A stretch of DNA of 26,353 nucleotides from a virus. Below the pieces are notes generated by a model. The model searched no databases. It was not told the origin of the DNA and worked only from the letters and a program-made list of their open reading frames with translations. Both the position numbers and the translations under genes were made by a program. Positions 5,655 through 13,041 of the stretch are shown here, piece by piece (within the stretch, counting starts at the first letter, position 1; every line of letters starts with the position of its first letter). The stretch covers positions 1-26,353 of IMG/VR virus record IMGVR_UViG_3300008448_000534, one strand, 5' to 3'.

Positions 5655-5924
5655 ATGATTTTAACAATTATTATTCTTTTAGTGTTAGTGGTAGTATTAG
5701 GATTTACCACTCTTAATTTACTTAAGAAAAATGAAAAATGTGAGGATACAATTAAATCATATGAAAACTATATGATTAATTTATCTAACACTATTGAATT
5801 TTCTGATAAAAAACTTAAGGAAATTGATTCAAAAGGTACTTTTGAGGGTGATGATGAAGTAGGATTTTTCTTTAAACAATTGCTTTACCTACAAGAGCAA
5901 CTAAATAATTTCAAAGTAAAATAA
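5655..5924 (+). CDS. Single-pass membrane protein with coiled coil, 89 aa
   Basis: Residues 1-22 (MILTIIILLVLVVVLGFTTL) are one transmembrane helix, followed by a cytoplasmic heptad-like helix (LLKKNEKCEDTIKSYEN, then TIEFSDKKLKEIDSKG). The C-terminus carries a conserved-looking DDEVGFFFKQLLYLQEQLN segment. This architecture is a recurrent small protein of T4-like phages placed beside the late sigma gene; its role is unknown. The gene starts just after the terminator at 5610-5643 and is followed 1 nt later by the sigma gene, so the two are very likely cotranscribed. Confidence 0.72.
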   Translation: MILTIIILLVLVVVLGFTTLNLLKKNEKCEDTIKSYENYMINLSNTIEFSDKKLKEIDSKGTFEGDDEVGFFFKQLLYLQEQLNNFKVK

Positions 5925-5925
5925 A

Positions 5926-6630
5926 ATGTCAAAAAATTATTTCACTCAGGAAACTGAGAATGCTATTGTAGCATACAATTTAAGTGAAGATTTTGCTGAA
6001 AAAAGTCGAATATATAATGATAAAATTCATTATGCTTTTTTTAAATTAACACAAAATATTATTCACACCTTTAAATTCTATTATACCGAGGTAGAAAATA
6101 TAGAAGATCTTCAACATGAGATTATTACATTTTTACTTTCCAAAATCCATAAATTTGATCCTTCTAAAGGAACAAAAGCATATTCATATTTTGGAACTAT
6201 AGTAAAACGCTGGTTGATCTTATATAACGAAACTAATTATAAAAAACGAGTAAATTCCACCCCAGTTTCTACCCTGGAAGAAGATAGTGAATACTCATAT
6301 ACTGTAGAGGAAAATAATTCACCTAGTGATAAATTATCTCATAATGATAAAATATCTCTATTTACAGATTTATATATAGAATATTGCACTAATAATATCT
6401 ATAATTTATTCCCTAAAGATTCAGATGCTAAGATAGCAGATGCAATTTTAGAGCTTTTTAGAAAAAGAGATAGTTTAGAAATATTCAATAAAAAAGCACT
6501 TTACATCTACATTAGAGAAATGGTGGATGTTAAAACCCCTAAAATTACTAAAATTGCGGATAAATTATATGATATATTTAAAAACGGTTATATCTTTTAT
6601 TTAGAAAACGGATATATAAAGTTTCAATAA
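5926..6630 (+). CDS. gp55-like late-transcription sigma factor, 234 aa
   Basis: Residues ~59-100 (IEDLQHEIITFLLSKIHKFD then KGTKAYSYFGTIVKRWLI) match sigma region 2 in the form used by T4 gp55: a helix, an aromatic/acidic FD, then KGxxAYSYFxxIVKR that binds RNA polymerase and the -10 DNA. A Ser/Glu-rich linker (~115-140) and a basic helical C-terminal half follow; I see no clear sigma region 4, as in gp55. At 234 aa it is a little longer than T4 gp55 (185 aa). It would direct host RNA polymerase to late promoters, and the virion genes begin 34 nt downstream behind the first strong late-type motif. T4 late transcription also needs the sliding clamp and gp33; neither is in this window. Confidence 0.82.
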   Translation: MSKNYFTQETENAIVAYNLSEDFAEKSRIYNDKIHYAFFKLTQNIIHTFKFYYTEVENIEDLQHEIITFLLSKIHKFDPSKGTKAYSYFGTIVKRWLILYNETNYKKRVNSTPVSTLEEDSEYSYTVEENNSPSDKLSHNDKISLFTDLYIEYCTNNIYNLFPKDSDAKIADAILELFRKRDSLEIFNKKALYIYIREMVDVKTPKITKIADKLYDIFKNGYIFYLENGYIKFQ

Positions 6631-6633
6631 CTC

Positions 6634-6646
6634 GTATTTATAATAA
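6634..6646 (+). promoter_or_regulatory. Late-type motif GTATTTATAATAA at the head of the virion block
   Basis: TATTTATAA (6635-6643) starts 4 nt after the sigma-gene stop and 21 nt before the ATG at 6665. Read forward it contains TATAATAA, two mismatches from the T4 late promoter TATAAATA. It probably drives 6665-12263. Confidence 0.6.
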
Positions 6647-6664
6647 ATAAATATTTTAAAAAAT

Positions 6665-7009
6665 ATGGATAGTTTAGAATCTAATATTTTTGGCGACAAG
6701 AAACTTAAAGATTTATTTCAAGAAATATATACTAACCAAAAGAAAAAAGAAAGACAAATTTCTGCTTTGATTGAAGAATTAAAGCCTATGGTTGAAAGTA
6801 TTGGGGATGCGACTTTGATTGTGCCCCTATTGAAAGAATATCTTGAGATAGGAGTCAAAAATGATGAACAGCTAATTAAGATGGCTACCATTATCCAACG
6901 TTGTTTAAATACTAACAGTAGTAGTGATAGTGGATTCTTAATTTCGGATGCTGAGAAAGCACAATTGTTAGATGATATCAATAAGTTAAATGATAATTCT
7001 AAGGAATAA
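6665..7009 (+). CDS. Conserved-type helical protein at the head of the virion operon, 114 aa
   Basis: The protein is largely helical: a basic helix (FQEIYTNQKKKERQISALIE) then a leucine-rich one (TLIVPLLKEYLEIGVKNDEQ), ending in a Ser/Asn-rich linker and a short helix. There is no signal or catalytic motif. It is the first gene after the late motif, and its stop overlaps the start of the spike gene (TAATG), so it is translated with virion genes. It could be a small structural protein or an assembly chaperone for the baseplate hub; this is inference from position. Confidence 0.7.
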   Translation: MDSLESNIFGDKKLKDLFQEIYTNQKKKERQISALIEELKPMVESIGDATLIVPLLKEYLEIGVKNDEQLIKMATIIQRCLNTNSSSDSGFLISDAEKAQLLDDINKLNDNSKE

Positions 7010-8313
7010 TGGCAATTTTTACTCCTGGGTGGAAAGGTTTAAATAAAAATTTAAATCGAAATATAAATAGTGGCTTTATTAATAATTTAGCCCAAGATAT
7101 TACTAACCAAATCATTCCAGTTAGGGTATTAGGTATTATATTAGATGAATCTCATCCTTTATTTCAATATTACGGAGGATGGAATGCTTTAGGAGCTATA
7201 CAATATGAATTAATTACACAACCTTCTGGAATTGTTGGAGGAACAGAAGAAATTCAAGGAAATATAAATCTACCAGTTGCATATCCTGCTACTCCTAATA
7301 CTAAAAACTACCCATTAATAAATGAAATTGTTTATATATTAACCTTACCAAATACAGGAATTGGAGAAAACAACACCTCAGTAGTATCATATTATTTAAA
7401 TTTAACTTCATTATGGAATCACCCACACCATAATGCTTATCCTTTTAATTCTAATACACTTAGTCCTTCTCAACAAAAATCATATACTCAAGCTGAAGCA
7501 GGAAGTGTATCTATAATTCCTAATGATATAACTCAAGTATTTTTAGGTAAAACATTTAAAGAGCGTTCTAACATACATCCTCTTTTACCATTTGAAGGAG
7601 ATATAATACAAGAAGGAAGATGGGGAAACTCAATTCGTTTAGGTAGTACGGTTAAAGGTACTGCAAATAATTGGTCAAGTGCTGGAGAAGATGGAGATCC
7701 TATTACCATAATTAGAAATGGACAAGGTACTCAAACAAATGAAGGTTGGATTCCTATTGTTGAAGATATAAATAAAAATAATTCATCTATATATCTAACT
7801 AGTACTCAAAACGTTCCTTTAAAAGCATCTAGTACTAGTTATGTAAGTTATCCTAATGGTCAACAACCTATTTCTCCAAACCAATATTCTGGTGCCCAAA
7901 TACTTTTAGATTCAGGTAGATTAGTATTTAATGCATATAGTGATCATATTTTACTTAGCTCAGCAACCTCAATAAATTTAAATTCTAGAGAAACCGTTAA
8001 TATAGATACTAAAAAATTTATTACTAATGCTGAAAAGATATTTTTAGGTAAGGAAGAACTTGCTATCGAACCTTTATTACTTGGAGATACTACAGTCCAG
8101 GTATTAAAAGATTTAGTCACTTCTTTAAAAGATGTAGTCCAATCACTTCAATCATTAACATCTGCTCCTGTTGCCCCCTTTACACCTGCAGTTTTTCCCC
8201 AATTGCAAGTTCCTATGTCTAATGCATTATTAACCTTACAAAGTTTAGAAAAACAATTAGGAACATCTCCCGAAAATTGTACTATAACTTCAAAACGTAA
8301 TTTTACCCTATAA
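7009..8313 (+). CDS. gp5-like baseplate hub/spike protein without lysozyme domain, 434 aa
   Basis: Residues ~35-115 look like the OB-fold of gp5/VgrG spike proteins (PVRVLGIILDESHPLF, then NYPLINEIVYIL). Residues ~195-240 carry LPFEGDIIQEGRWGNSIRLG and GDPITIIRNGQ, the conserved spike lead-in. Residues ~295-360 show the repeated short strands (SGRLVFNAYSDHILLSSA, INLNSRETVNID) of a triple-stranded beta-helix. The C-terminus has a helix (VLKDLVTSLKDVVQSLQSL) and a proline-rich end. T4 gp5 (575 aa) has a lysozyme domain between OB-fold and helix; here no such domain is apparent. It would form the trimeric membrane-piercing tip at the baseplate centre. Coupled to the preceding gene by TAATG. Confidence 0.78.
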   Translation: MAIFTPGWKGLNKNLNRNINSGFINNLAQDITNQIIPVRVLGIILDESHPLFQYYGGWNALGAIQYELITQPSGIVGGTEEIQGNINLPVAYPATPNTKNYPLINEIVYILTLPNTGIGENNTSVVSYYLNLTSLWNHPHHNAYPFNSNTLSPSQQKSYTQAEAGSVSIIPNDITQVFLGKTFKERSNIHPLLPFEGDIIQEGRWGNSIRLGSTVKGTANNWSSAGEDGDPITIIRNGQGTQTNEGWIPIVEDINKNNSSIYLTSTQNVPLKASSTSYVSYPNGQQPISPNQYSGAQILLDSGRLVFNAYSDHILLSSATSINLNSRETVNIDTKKFITNAEKIFLGKEELAIEPLLLGDTTVQVLKDLVTSLKDVVQSLQSLTSAPVAPFTPAVFPQLQVPMSNALLTLQSLEKQLGTSPENCTITSKRNFTL

Positions 8314-8315
8314 AA

Positions 8316-10217
8316 ATGCCAGGATATAATACTACATCAAAAACACCAAATACATTAATTGTAGAAGAAAAAACATTTTTTGTTCCTGATGGAAATCTAG
8401 ACTGGAAACCAGGTGATCTCATTTATATTTATCTTGAAAGCGCACCTACTAAAAAATATCTTAAAGGTAATGTTATTGAATACTCTCGAGTTTCTTTTAA
8501 TTCTGAATTTCCTTTAAAAGTTAACATTATTGAAGCTTTTGGTTGGAACTATGGTATTGAAAGATTTAAAGCTGCAGATGTTCCAACTCTACGTAGAGGA
8601 ACATTAATTGGAGATGACCTAAGATTTGATAATCCTAATGAAATTACTCAAGCTCCTATAGCAGAATTAACCTCAGATGAGAATATTTCATCTTCAAAAC
8701 TATTGGAATTTGAATATAAATCTTGGGTTATATCTAATAAAGATTTAAATTATCAATTTGGAAGATCTACGGGAGCAAATCTTCTAGCTCCTCTTACACT
8801 TAATGAAAATCCATTAGACATAGAAGAGGTTAATGGTATCCCTCCAGGATTAGTTGCCGAAAAATGGAATTTATTTATAGAATGGTATAATTCTAAGGAT
8901 AATAAGATCAAACTTTCCGTTAAAAATAATTCAAGTAGTGGTAACCAAACTGATAATTTAATTAATGGATTTAATGAATATATTAAATCTTTACCATCTT
9001 TTTCTAAAATATATAATGGAAAACCTAATATTTTAACTAAAAAAGATGTAACCGCAGCTCAGAAATTTCATAAAAAAGTAGATCCTAATATAGTAATAGA
9101 TGAAGGATTTATAGGTACCCAAACTGTACGATTTATCTACCCAGAACCTATATTATTCCCAGTTTTTTCCGTACCTATTCTTAATGCATCTTTCCTTTCT
9201 TCTCCTGATCTACAGTCTGTTCCTAATTATATGAGGAGAGACTTAGCTGTAAATGTAAGTGGAAGAGGTGTAATAGCAGAAGGTGGATATAATGGGACTT
9301 TTACTTCATCTCCTTACATAACAGGAACACCTTCTGATCCTGATTTACCTTCAACTCCATTTCTTGAACAACAATTACAATCTCAACAACTTGCAGATAG
9401 TTTAAATCCAAATCCCCCTAAAAGATTCTTATTAAGACCTGGTGTTTATGTAACAAAAGAACAACTTTATTTTGAAGGAAGTGATGAAGAATTTATCCAA
9501 CAATTAAAAGAAGGATTAGCAGGAGATTATTTTGGAGATGTTTCTCAATCTGAACTTGATCAAAGATACACAAAATTATATGATTTTTATAGAGATAAAA
9601 TACAAACTGAAGGGCAAGGAGATAATGTTTTAGATGGCCGAAATCCTACTGACCCAAATATATCATCTTTTTCACGTTCACTCCCATTATACCCACAAGT
9701 AATTCCTTTTGGTGGAGATACTTTTAAAATTTTAAAAGAAATATATCCAAATTTTGTTTCAAAAGAAAAAGATTTTGCAGGAAATCCTATCCCCCCACTC
9801 TCTCCTAAACCATATTCTCAAGATTTTGTAATTCCAGTTATATGGGGAAATAAAAGATTTATAATTTCACAAGAAAATTATGCTAAAGGAATTAATAATT
9901 TATCACCATTAACAAAATATTTTAATCTAGCTATTTATTTTAAAAGTTATGATTTAGAATTATCATTATATAAAGATAGAATACTTTGGAATTTACCTCC
10001 TTGGGTATTGAAAGAATATTTTCAACAAACACAAACAGAAGAATTTTTATTTGGTAAAATAGCTCCTGATTATAGATGGGAAGATTTAGGTCGAGGAGAA
10101 TTTGTTCCTGCAATAGATGCCAAAAAATATAATGATACCACTAAAGATTTTTATGATAAAACAATTGACAATCTTTCCCAACAAACTAAATTATTGAATA
10201 ATTTAATAAGAAAATAA
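8316..10217 (+). CDS. Baseplate-associated structural protein, peptidoglycan-binding-like segment, 633 aa (paralogue A)
   Basis: The N-terminal ~80 residues (GYNTTSKTPNTLIVEEKTFF...GDLIYIYL...YLKGNVIEY) resemble a small beta domain seen at the start of phage tail proteins. Residues ~243-273 (DVTAAQKFHKKVDPNIVIDE, then GFIGTQTVRF) follow the peptidoglycan-binding-1 pattern (AVxxFQ...vDGxxGxxT). The C-terminus shares WGNKRF, FKSYDLE and a 25-residue end with the next gene. Relative to that paralogue it has extra stretches around residues 88-145 and 285-480. Between the spike and gp25 genes, it probably belongs to the baseplate or a short fibre and may contact the cell wall. The stop overlaps the next start (TAATG). 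The PG-binding match is moderate and needs a profile search. Confidence 0.65.
   Translation: MPGYNTTSKTPNTLIVEEKTFFVPDGNLDWKPGDLIYIYLESAPTKKYLKGNVIEYSRVSFNSEFPLKVNIIEAFGWNYGIERFKAADVPTLRRGTLIGDDLRFDNPNEITQAPIAELTSDENISSSKLLEFEYKSWVISNKDLNYQFGRSTGANLLAPLTLNENPLDIEEVNGIPPGLVAEKWNLFIEWYNSKDNKIKLSVKNNSSSGNQTDNLINGFNEYIKSLPSFSKIYNGKPNILTKKDVTAAQKFHKKVDPNIVIDEGFIGTQTVRFIYPEPILFPVFSVPILNASFLSSPDLQSVPNYMRRDLAVNVSGRGVIAEGGYNGTFTSSPYITGTPSDPDLPSTPFLEQQLQSQQLADSLNPNPPKRFLLRPGVYVTKEQLYFEGSDEEFIQQLKEGLAGDYFGDVSQSELDQRYTKLYDFYRDKIQTEGQGDNVLDGRNPTDPNISSFSRSLPLYPQVIPFGGDTFKILKEIYPNFVSKEKDFAGNPIPPLSPKPYSQDFVIPVIWGNKRFIISQENYAKGINNLSPLTKYFNLAIYFKSYDLELSLYKDRILWNLPPWVLKEYFQQTQTEEFLFGKIAPDYRWEDLGRGEFVPAIDAKKYNDTTKDFYDKTIDNLSQQTKLLNNLIRK
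10140..10211 (+). repeat. 72-bp direct repeat, copy 1 (3' end of paralogue A)
   Basis: Identical over 72 bp to 11342-11413. It runs from ACTAAAGATTTTTATGATAA to TTTAATAAGA and encodes TKDFYDKTIDNLSQQTKLLN plus four residues. Flanking sequence diverges immediately. Confidence 0.85.
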
Positions 10218-11416
10218 TGGCTGGTTATAAAACTAAATCTAATACCCCACACCAACTAACTACTGGAGAAAAAACATTTATTGTTACTACTCCTAATTTA
10301 GATTATAAAAAAGATGATAATATTTGGATTATTGATAGAAATCGTCCTACTATTGTATTTCTTCAAGGTAAAGTAATCTCATATAATACAGGTACAAATA
10401 GTATAACAGTTAATGTTATACAGACTTATGGAGTTAACATTGTTAAAACAGCTTTTGTTAATACATGGGATATTGACAATAAAAATTATGTTTTATCAAC
10501 AGAAGGAGCAAATCTTTTAGCATCTATTAATCTTAATTTAAATCCATTAGACATAGAAGAAGTTAATGGGCTTCCTCCTGGGTTTGTTTCATTTAAATGG
10601 AATAAATTTATAGAGTGGTACTATTCTAGCAATAATACTATTAAACTTGTTATTGATAATAATGCATCTAATGATAATAAAACTAATATTTTAATTAATA
10701 ATTTTAATAATTATATTCAATCTCTTTCTCCCCCACCTTTTCCTCTTATTTATAATGGGAATAGTACTCTTTTAAATGTAAATGATGTAAAAGCCGTTCA
10801 AAGATTTCACAGTAAAACAGATTCTAATGTATTAGTAGATGAAGGATTTATAGGCACTCAAACTATTCGTCTTAGTTATCCAAAATTTGGAAATTCTCCT
10901 ATACCTTTAAATCCATATACCAATGCTAATAAAAATGATAGAGTATTTTATCCAACAACACCAAATGGAATAGGATTAACAATAGCTCAACAAGTTGCAC
11001 AACAAAGACTAGCAAAAAAATACAATGAAGGTAAAATAGATTATATACCATGGCCAAGTGATGCTGTAGCTGCTATAATATGGGGGAATAAAAGATTTAT
11101 ATTAGAACAACAATATATAGGTGTTACTCCAGATTATTTAGTACCTAACTTTTTTAAAAGTTATGATTTAGAACCTACTTTATATAAAGATAGATTAATT
11201 TTTAATTCTTTAAATGCTAAATATACTGCACTCAATTATAATTCCTACAACTCAGTAGTAGAACCTTATAATGTTTCGTGGGAAGACTTAGGTCGTGGTA
11301 ATTTACTTCCTGTGATAGATGCTGATAGATATAATGACGATACTAAAGATTTTTATGATAAAACAATTGACAATCTTTCCCAACAAACTAAATTATTGAA
11401 TAATTTAATAAGATAA
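10217..11416 (+). CDS. Baseplate-associated structural protein, peptidoglycan-binding-like segment, 399 aa (paralogue B)
   Basis: A shorter paralogue of the preceding protein. The N-terminal domain (MAGYKTKSNTPHQLTTGEKT), the NPLDIEEVNGLPPGF segment (~109-123), the PG-binding-like stretch (~189-219, VKAVQRFHSKTDSNVLVDEG), WGNKRF and FKSYDLE all align in order. The last 24 residues are encoded by DNA identical to that of paralogue A. It lacks the long inserts of A. Tandem position and TAATG coupling suggest both are made in similar amounts and may assemble together. The role is structural by context; any cell-wall binding is inference. Confidence 0.65.
   Translation: MAGYKTKSNTPHQLTTGEKTFIVTTPNLDYKKDDNIWIIDRNRPTIVFLQGKVISYNTGTNSITVNVIQTYGVNIVKTAFVNTWDIDNKNYVLSTEGANLLASINLNLNPLDIEEVNGLPPGFVSFKWNKFIEWYYSSNNTIKLVIDNNASNDNKTNILINNFNNYIQSLSPPPFPLIYNGNSTLLNVNDVKAVQRFHSKTDSNVLVDEGFIGTQTIRLSYPKFGNSPIPLNPYTNANKNDRVFYPTTPNGIGLTIAQQVAQQRLAKKYNEGKIDYIPWPSDAVAAIIWGNKRFILEQQYIGVTPDYLVPNFFKSYDLEPTLYKDRLIFNSLNAKYTALNYNSYNSVVEPYNVSWEDLGRGNLLPVIDADRYNDDTKDFYDKTIDNLSQQTKLLNNLIR
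11342..11413 (+). repeat. 72-bp direct repeat, copy 2 (3' end of paralogue B)
   Basis: Exact match of 10140-10211 in the same reading frame, while much of the rest of the two genes is diverged. This suggests recent gene conversion or very strong constraint. Confidence 0.85.
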
Positions 11417-11426
11417 AAACAAATAT

Positions 11427-12263
11427 ATGGCAGCTGAAAGTAAAATCCCTTCCTTAATAATTAAAAATGCTCAAAAACTACTTCAACAGTTAGTTCCATC
11501 TATTGTTCAAATAACAAAAACTACTGGTATTCAAAATATAGGACAGTCTAACATGCAGATGCCTGGAAGTTGTTTGCCCCAAGAAGAACTTCAAAAAATT
11601 GTAAACTTAAGAAATAATTTAACCACTCAGTTAAATGCTATATCTAAAACCATAGAAATATTAGGTAAACCTGTGAGTGTACTTTCTACTACAGTAAATA
11701 CAACCTCTACATTATTAACAGCCACAGATATTGCTAGAATTGCTGCTAATGTGGCATTAGCGGCTATTCCACCTCCTGGAGTTCCAGGTACTCTTCCTGC
11801 TGCTATCAATACTTTAAAAGATGTAACTGAATTTTTAAAACCAAATATCCAAACTATTAAAAATCAAGTATCTTCTATATCAGGAGCCTCAGACTATGCT
11901 AATAATACTATATTTAAAATTACTGGATTATTAAATACTATAGACCAGTATTTACAAGAATGTGGGACATCCCCTTCAGACTTAACTCCAACTAGTGATT
12001 ATGTTAATAAAGTAAACCAACAATATGCAGCTGCTCAAGCATCAGCAGAAAATACTGATTCTGATTCTCAAGTTTATGAAGGATTTACTTTAGAGGTAGT
12101 AGAAGAACCATTTTCTCCTACCGTTAATAGAAAGAAAGCCGTGGCAAAGAACTCTTCTGGTATTATATTGTTAGAAACACCTTTGTCATTTACATCAACT
12201 CCACAAGTTTTAATTCAACAACTTAAATTAATTATTGACAATAGCGATTTAAAAGCTGTCTAA
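11427..12263 (+). CDS. Virion structural protein, helical body plus small C-terminal domain, 278 aa
   Basis: Residues ~50-180 are a long helical region rich in Ala/Thr/Leu (ELQKIVNLRNNLTTQLNAIS; IKNQVSSISGASDYANN), with a proline-glycine hinge (AAIPPPGVPGTLPAA). A Ser/Asp-rich linker leads to a compact C-terminal domain (~217-275, YEGFTLEVVEEPFSP...KAVAKNSSGIILLETPLSFT...LIQQLKLIID) of a type I recall from structural proteins of related marine phages. It is the last gene before the next late-type motif. Position between hub/spike and wedge genes suggests a baseplate component. No enzymatic motif is seen. Confidence 0.65.
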   Translation: MAAESKIPSLIIKNAQKLLQQLVPSIVQITKTTGIQNIGQSNMQMPGSCLPQEELQKIVNLRNNLTTQLNAISKTIEILGKPVSVLSTTVNTTSTLLTATDIARIAANVALAAIPPPGVPGTLPAAINTLKDVTEFLKPNIQTIKNQVSSISGASDYANNTIFKITGLLNTIDQYLQECGTSPSDLTPTSDYVNKVNQQYAAAQASAENTDSDSQVYEGFTLEVVEEPFSPTVNRKKAVAKNSSGIILLETPLSFTSTPQVLIQQLKLIIDNSDLKAV

Positions 12264-12266
12264 TTA

Positions 12267-12280
12267 AATATTTATAACAA
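12267..12280 (+). promoter_or_regulatory. Late-type motif AATATTTATAACAA directly abutting the start codon at 12281
   Basis: TATTTATAA (12269-12277) is only 3 nt (CAA) from the ATG. If it works like a T4 late promoter, the transcript would begin at or after this ATG, implying leaderless translation or a later start. It heads the gp25-gp6 unit. Confidence 0.55.
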
Positions 12281-12634
12281 ATGAAAACGGATATTTTAAA
12301 AAAACTTATTAAAGAAGCGGTTAAAGAAGTGTTTCAAGAAGAAATGCGAGATATTCTTTTAGAGGCTGTTAGATCAAATAAACAACCTGTAAATGAATCT
12401 TTTAACCCGGAAACACGTACTTTAAATTTTAATACAAATTCTTTACCTCACAAACCTATTTCTAACGTAAATCCTAAACAAGCATATATGGATATTTTAA
12501 GTGATATGGCTAAAGGTCCTAAAAATGGATTAGAGGGAGAATTTAAATTACAAGGTAATATAGATCCAGTTAATGGATCTTTACCTGAAGGACAATTAGG
12601 ATTAGACCAGATAATGAATTTAATTAATAAATAA
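12281..12634 (+). CDS. Small hypothetical protein preceding gp25, 117 aa
   Basis: The N-terminus is a basic/acidic amphipathic helix (MKTDILKKLIKEAVKEVFQE, then EMRDILLEAV) typical of short helical adaptor proteins in this kind of phage. The remainder is Asn/Pro/Gly-rich and ends GLDQIMNLINK. The start at 12281 is supported by the long helix, but the late-type motif ends 3 nt before it; an internal Met22 (12344) is the alternative. Its stop overlaps the gp25 start by one base (TAATG). Probably a minor structural or assembly protein; function unknown. Confidence 0.6.
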   Translation: MKTDILKKLIKEAVKEVFQEEMRDILLEAVRSNKQPVNESFNPETRTLNFNTNSLPHKPISNVNPKQAYMDILSDMAKGPKNGLEGEFKLQGNIDPVNGSLPEGQLGLDQIMNLINK

Positions 12635-13041
12635 TGGCATTTGGAGCAAGAAGGATATTTCCCATAGATCAAAGACCTGGAACAGCGGTAGGGATATCTA
12701 TTCCTTTTAATGCTCCAGGAATATTTTATTCAACATACACTACTCAAGATGCTATTAGAAATAATTTATTAAATTTTTTTCTTACTAATAAAACTGAACG
12801 TTATTTAAATAATGGATTTGGTTCTAATTTAAGAGCATTTGTGTTTGAACAAATAACCTCTGGTAATTTAGATTTCTTAAAAGAAGATATTCAATCTCAA
12901 ATAAATCAATATTTCACTAACGTACAAATTGATCAACTAGAAATATTACAATATCCAGATTATAATGAAATTAATATAAAATTATTTTATAGCATTATCA
13001 ACACTGGTATAACTGACCAAATAGAAATCACATTTACGTAA
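12634..13041 (+). CDS. Baseplate wedge protein gp25-like, 135 aa
   Basis: Length (T4 gp25 is 132 aa) and layout match the GPW/gp25 family. Residues ~39-50 form the first helix (DAIRNNLLNFFL), followed by the core signature TNKTERYLNNGFGSNLRAFV (51-70), the counterpart of TxxGERvxxPxFGsxLxxxlF, with Glu55-Arg56 retained. Then come a helix (DIQSQINQYF) and the terminal strands (VQIDQLEILQYPDYNEINIK). In T4, gp25 sits at the inner baseplate wedge near the sheath and, with gp6 and gp53, starts sheath assembly. Gene order gp25 then gp6 is as in T4. Coupled by TAATG on both sides. Confidence 0.88.
   Translation: MAFGARRIFPIDQRPGTAVGISIPFNAPGIFYSTYTTQDAIRNNLLNFFLTNKTERYLNNGFGSNLRAFVFEQITSGNLDFLKEDIQSQINQYFTNVQIDQLEILQYPDYNEINIKLFYSIINTGITDQIEITFT

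Noticed and set aside
7009-8313. Lysozyme activity in the gp5-like spike
   Set aside because: Expected from T4 gp5, but between the OB-fold and the beta-helix there is no T4-lysozyme-type sequence and the protein is about 140 residues shorter.
10747-10755. Exact TATTTATAA inside paralogue B as an internal promoter
   Set aside because: It encodes the conserved LIYNG segment, lies mid-gene and has no start codon of a real gene after it. It is taken as chance in AT-rich sequence.
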